From: Actinomycetes bacterium
Lineage (GTDB): Bacteria > Actinomycetota > Actinomycetes > Propionibacteriales > Propionibacteriaceae
Assembly (NCBI GenBank): GCA_023432725.1
Contig: JAEYUH010000027.1
Span: forward strand, 1 to 18,281
Length of the DNA: 18,281 bases
Direction of reading: 5' to 3'
The first letter of the stretch is position 1, and each line of letters starts with the position of its first letter. The position numbers and the translations under genes were made by a program. The notes under the pieces were generated by a model. It saw only the letters and a list, made by a program, of their open reading frames with translations, did not search any database and was not told the origin of the DNA. Below are positions 16,693 to 18,281 of the stretch, one piece after another.

Positions 16693-17373
16693 TCAGACCG
16701 GGTTGATCCGCAACGAGCTCAGGCTGGCCCCTGCCGGCAGGTCGACGGCCAGCCGGACGGCCCGAGCCACGTCGTCGGCGTCCAGGTAGTCGCCAGGGGT
16801 GTAGCTGCCGCCCTCGGCGGCGCGCAGCTCCGCCTGCATGGCGGTGGCGGTCCTGCCGGGGTGGATGGTGGTCACCTTGATGCGTCCCGCCTCGTCGGCG
16901 CGCAGGGCGTCGGCCAGCGCGGTCAGTGCGAACTTGCTGGCGGCATACACCGACATCCCGCGTCCGGCGTTCAGTCCGGCCCCGGAGTTGATGAACACCA
17001 CCAGGCCGTGCGCCTGCCGCAGCGCCGGCAGCAGCAGTCGGGTGAGGGTGGCGGGGGCGATCAGGTTGACGTCCATCACGGTGCGCCACTTGTCGGTGGT
17101 CGCCTCGGCGAACGGGCCGTAGTGGGCGAGGATCCCTGCGGAGTGGACGAGCACGTCGAGCGACTTCACGCGGGCGACGGCCTGGGCCACGGCGGCCTCG
17201 TCGGTGAGGTCGGCGAGGAAGGGGGACGCGGCCGGGAGGCTGTCGACCACCTCGGCGACGGCGTCGCGGTCGCGCCCGCCGACCAGTACGTGGTGGGTCC
17301 GGCCGAGGTCGACGGCGATGGCACGTCCGATGCCGCGGCTGGCACCGGTGACGAGGGCGGTGGGGCGGGTCAT
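16693..17373 (-). CDS. SDR family oxidoreductase
   Basis: A 226-residue classical short-chain dehydrogenase/reductase, a cytosolic NAD(P)-dependent oxidoreductase. The cofactor motif TGASRGIG is at 9-16, and Arg13 with a basic GGRDRD segment suggests NADP(H) use. The structural NNAG is HSAG at 77-80. The catalytic set is Asn103, Ser130, Tyr143 and Lys147 (YAASK). The C-terminus is short, ending ASLSSLRINPV. The substrate is unknown. The start codon overlaps the stop of the upstream UbiA-family gene as ATGA, so the two are translationally coupled. DPPR synthase is functionally linked to DprE1/DprE2, and DprE2 is also an SDR, but this protein is shorter and does not resemble DprE2 in its N-terminal region, so it is not called as such. 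A generic SDR role cannot be excluded. Confidence 0.87.
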   Translation of the reverse strand: MTRPTALVTGASRGIGRAIAVDLGRTHHVLVGGRDRDAVAEVVDSLPAASPFLADLTDEAAVAQAVARVKSLDVLVHSAGILAHYGPFAEATTDKWRTVMDVNLIAPATLTRLLLPALRQAHGLVVFINSGAGLNAGRGMSVYAASKFALTALADALRADEAGRIKVTTIHPGRTATAMQAELRAAEGGSYTPGDYLDADDVARAVRLAVDLPAGASLSSLRINPV

Positions 17374-18278
17374 CGTCCGAACACCGCGATCGCCACGGGC
17401 ACCACCCAGAACACGGCAAGGATCTGAAGAATGCGGTCACTCATCACGATGTCCTCCGGTTCTCCTGCGTCACCCTGGTCGATCCGCATCGCATAGCGCA
17501 GCACCGCCAGGGTGAACGGTGCTATCGAGATGGCGGTCCACGGGATACCCCACAGCGGTTGGCGTCCGACGTCGAAGGCCCACAGGCTGTAGGCCATGAT
17601 CACCACCGCGGCCGACACCGACCACACCAGCCGCAGGTAGCTGTCGGTGTAGCGCTCGAGCGACGCCCGGGTGCCGGCCTCGCTGCCGAGGTCGCGCAGT
17701 TCGGAGTACCGCTTGCCGGCGACCATGAACAGCGATCCGAAGGACGCGACCAGGAGGAACCACTGGCTCAGCTCGATCGCGGAGGCGACGCCGCCGGCCA
17801 CTGCGCGCAGCAGGAAGCCGGCCGCCACCATGGCCAGGTCGACGATCGGCTGGTGCTTCCAGAACAGCGAGTAGCCGACCTGGAGCACCCAGTAGAGCGC
17901 GAGGGTGATGCCGAGGGCGGGACGGACCCAGAAGCCGATGGCCAGCGCGCCGGCGAGGCAGATCGCTGCGAGCACGTAGGCGACCGGAATCGACAGCTCC
18001 CCGGCCGCGATCGGACGGAACCGCTTGCGGGGGTGGAGCCGGTCGGCGTCGACGTCGCGGATGTCGTTGAACAGGTAGATCGAGGCGCTGACCAGGGCGA
18101 ACCCTGCGAACGCCCACAGCGACGCGATCGCGACGGCGGGCTCGAACAGCCGTCCTGCAGCCAGCGGCGCGGTGAACACCAGGACGTTCTTCACCCACTG
18201 CTTGGGACGCATGCCGCGCAGCCACGCCGGCAACACCGGCGCGGGTCGGACGGTGGTGGGCAGGTTCTCGGTCGACAT
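17370..18278 (-). CDS. Decaprenyl-phosphate phosphoribosyltransferase (UbiA family)
   Basis: A 302-residue integral membrane prenyltransferase-fold enzyme with about nine membrane helices. It is predicted to transfer phosphoribose from PRPP to a polyprenyl phosphate, giving 5-phosphoribosyl-1-phosphoryl-decaprenol, the first step toward decaprenylphosphoryl ribose and arabinose. The N-terminal RGMRPKQWVKN and the metal-binding NDIRDVDADRLHPRKRFRPI (71-90) are the signatures of this subfamily. A second polar motif, YSLFWKHQPIVDLAMVAAGFLLRAVAGG, lies near 135-163. Both the length and motif text match M. tuberculosis Rv3806c (UbiA/DprP) from memory. The ATG at 18278 lies three bases from the window end, so its promoter and upstream neighbours are not visible. 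It is followed by a coupled SDR gene. Whether this host makes arabinogalactan cannot be judged from this window. Confidence 0.9.
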   Translation of the reverse strand: MSTENLPTTVRPAPVLPAWLRGMRPKQWVKNVLVFTAPLAAGRLFEPAVAIASLWAFAGFALVSASIYLFNDIRDVDADRLHPRKRFRPIAAGELSIPVAYVLAAICLAGALAIGFWVRPALGITLALYWVLQVGYSLFWKHQPIVDLAMVAAGFLLRAVAGGVASAIELSQWFLLVASFGSLFMVAGKRYSELRDLGSEAGTRASLERYTDSYLRLVWSVSAAVVIMAYSLWAFDVGRQPLWGIPWTAISIAPFTLAVLRYAMRIDQGDAGEPEDIVMSDRILQILAVFWVVPVAIAVFGR

Positions 18279-18281
18279 CGC

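Overview
The window is GC-rich, bacterial, and almost fully coding. It shows strong third-position G/C bias, GTG starts, TANNNT-type -10 elements and possible leaderless genes, which point to an actinobacterium. An LpdA-type flavoprotein divergent from a small membrane protein, with purine nucleoside phosphorylase and a phosphosugar mutase behind it, resembles from memory the Mycobacterium tuberculosis Rv3303c-Rv3308 neighbourhood. A UbiA-family decaprenyl-phosphate phosphoribosyltransferase also fits Actinomycetota. A Propionibacteriales-like host is plausible but unproven.

Layout, left to right. (1) 28-2969, minus strand: a compact operon of membrane protein, purine nucleoside phosphorylase and PGM2-like phosphomutase, which looks like nucleoside salvage (nucleoside to ribose-1-phosphate to ribose-5-phosphate). 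(2) 3076-4482, plus: a cysteine-less LpdA/quinone-reductase-type flavoprotein. Its 3' end overlaps the convergent ROK regulator by 11 bp. (3) 4472-8586: a xylose island, with a ROK repressor (4472-5692, minus) divergent from xylA and xylB (plus) across a 286-bp region holding two related operator candidates. It ends in a 16-bp perfect inverted repeat that probably serves both convergent transcripts. (4) 8632-11236, minus: a divergent LamB/YcsF (PxpA-like) protein followed by a fused biotin carboxylase-BCCP acyl-CoA carboxylase subunit. (5) 11336-12337, plus: a CorA-like channel with GQN in place of GMN. (6) 12537-16626, plus: a complete CUT2/ChvE-GguAB-type monosaccharide ABC transporter (lipoprotein, double ATPase, permease), with a strong intercistronic hairpin after the binding protein and a terminator at its end. 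(7) 16693-18278, minus: a UbiA-type DPPR synthase translationally coupled to an SDR oxidoreductase.

The genes read as ordinary carbon and envelope metabolism. Xylose or another pentose may enter through the ABC transporter, be isomerised and phosphorylated by XylA and XylB, and join the pentose-phosphate pool. That pool also receives ribose-5-phosphate from nucleoside salvage and supplies PRPP to the DPPR synthase. This metabolic link is inference, because nothing in the window proves co-regulation.

No rRNA, tRNA, insertion sequence, CRISPR array, prophage or defence system was seen. No stretch longer than 300 bp lacks a gene; the longest gaps are 286 bp (xylR-xylA) and 199 bp (corA to the binding protein), both described as regulatory regions. 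I found no clear undescribed multi-gene system. The most unusual items are variant family members (ROK without zinc cysteines, LamB/YcsF without family residues, CorA with GQN) and several operator or hairpin candidates.
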